DNA from: Glycine soja
Taxonomy: Eukaryota; Streptophyta; Magnoliopsida; Fabales; Fabaceae
NCBI RefSeq assembly: GCF_004193775.1
Contig: NC_041008.1
Location: forward strand, 3,598,958 to 3,662,957
Direction of reading: 5' to 3'
Length of the DNA stretch: 64,000 bases
This document shows, one piece after another, positions 63,400-64,000 of this stretch. The position numbers and the translations under genes were made by a program. The notes beneath the pieces were generated by a model. The model was not told where the DNA came from, searched no databases, and worked only from the letters and a program-made list of their open reading frames with translations. Numbering within the stretch: position 1 is the stretch's first letter; each line of letters opens with the position of its first letter.

Positions 63400-64000
63400 T
63401 GCCTTCCTTTAATCCACTTAACTATAATCCATTTAACAAGCTCATTTTTAAAGTTCCAATTACAAAATAAAAGTTGCGTTGTACTTCAAACTTGCAACTG
63501 ATTCGGAATTTTATAATTTATATTAATTGCAATTGATTCATGCGGTTCAATTAGTGATTCATCCATTCAATAATGATTGATTGATGCAATGACTGAATTA
63601 ATGATAAGTTTGATTTTTAAAACATTGAGTACAAGATAATTTTGTTGTCTAATTAAGGTTTTAACTAATATGTTTTATAAAACATTTTTAAAAATAAAAA
63701 ATGTATTTTTTTGTATAAATCTATAGTTAAATAAAAATAAACAACTCTTATATATTTAGTCAAATTTCCTTTATAAAATATCATTTCTTAAAATTACTAA
63801 AACATACTAGAAGGAACAATAACTATAAGAAAGAAAAAAGTGTTGAAAATAAATATTTATGTCTAAGATTGTTAACTTATTGATAAGTGTACCAATTTTA
63901 TCAAAATAGTAAAGATTAAAATGGAAGTTCAAGTGTTGAATCAACAAGAACTTTGGTTGTATTTTAGTGATGCAAACCCAATTATTAAGCAATGAGAAGA
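63400..64000. other. AT-rich window end, nothing recognised
   Basis: No supported feature. A gene continuing past the right edge cannot be excluded. Confidence 0.5.

Overview
This 64 kb window is plant nuclear DNA. The genes are intron-rich with GT-AG splice sites, the spacers are long and AT-rich, and there are plant-only families (SAUR, CYP704B, class III small heat shock protein) and plant transposon types. The gene content and style fit a legume such as soybean, but that placement is an inference from pattern, not a database match. I saw no tRNA, rRNA, CRISPR or bacterial-type features.

Layout, left to right. A CYP704B fatty-acid omega-hydroxylase gene (+) of six exons carries a MITE in intron 4. 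It is followed by a single-exon SAUR gene (+) and a long AT microsatellite. About 6.3 kb further on is a SAUR76/78-type gene (-). A MITE-rich spacer leads to a two-exon class III small heat shock protein (+). This converges on a 16-exon SWA2/NOC1 (CEBPZ/MAK21-type) ribosome-biogenesis gene (-), rebuilt here exon by exon to 1018 aa. Divergent from it, 2.6 kb away, is a five-exon cytosolic ribosomal protein uS2/RPSA gene (+). Both promoters carry telo-box and site II (TGGGCY) motifs, so these neighbours probably belong to the same growth regulon. Converging on RPSA is a 16-exon SAC-domain phosphoinositide phosphatase (-), 811 aa, with an intact CX5R site and a 266 bp tandem repeat in intron 1.

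From 44.4 kb onward the window is mostly repeats and gene remains. The most striking object is a 1645 bp chimeric retroelement (48298-49942) with one pair of 5 bp target-site duplications. On the minus strand it reads as three 85 bp LTRs alternating with two 263 bp internal units (a tandem TRIM), then a relic of copia reverse transcriptase, then an unrelated 564 bp LTR. The U3 part of that large LTR contains an array of TTCTAGAA-like units with a 10 bp period, which is the geometry of heat shock elements, placed upstream of a TATA box. Further right are a LINE reverse-transcriptase fragment, an orphan ABRE/G-box cluster, a large inverted repeat, a mitochondrial ribosomal protein mL43 pseudogene with a LINE 3' fragment in its intron, and one unrecognised exon-like ORF.

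Gene models were built by hand from reading frames and splice junctions. Every junction in the five multi-exon protein-coding genes keeps the frame. Family names come from remembered conserved motifs and were not checked by search.
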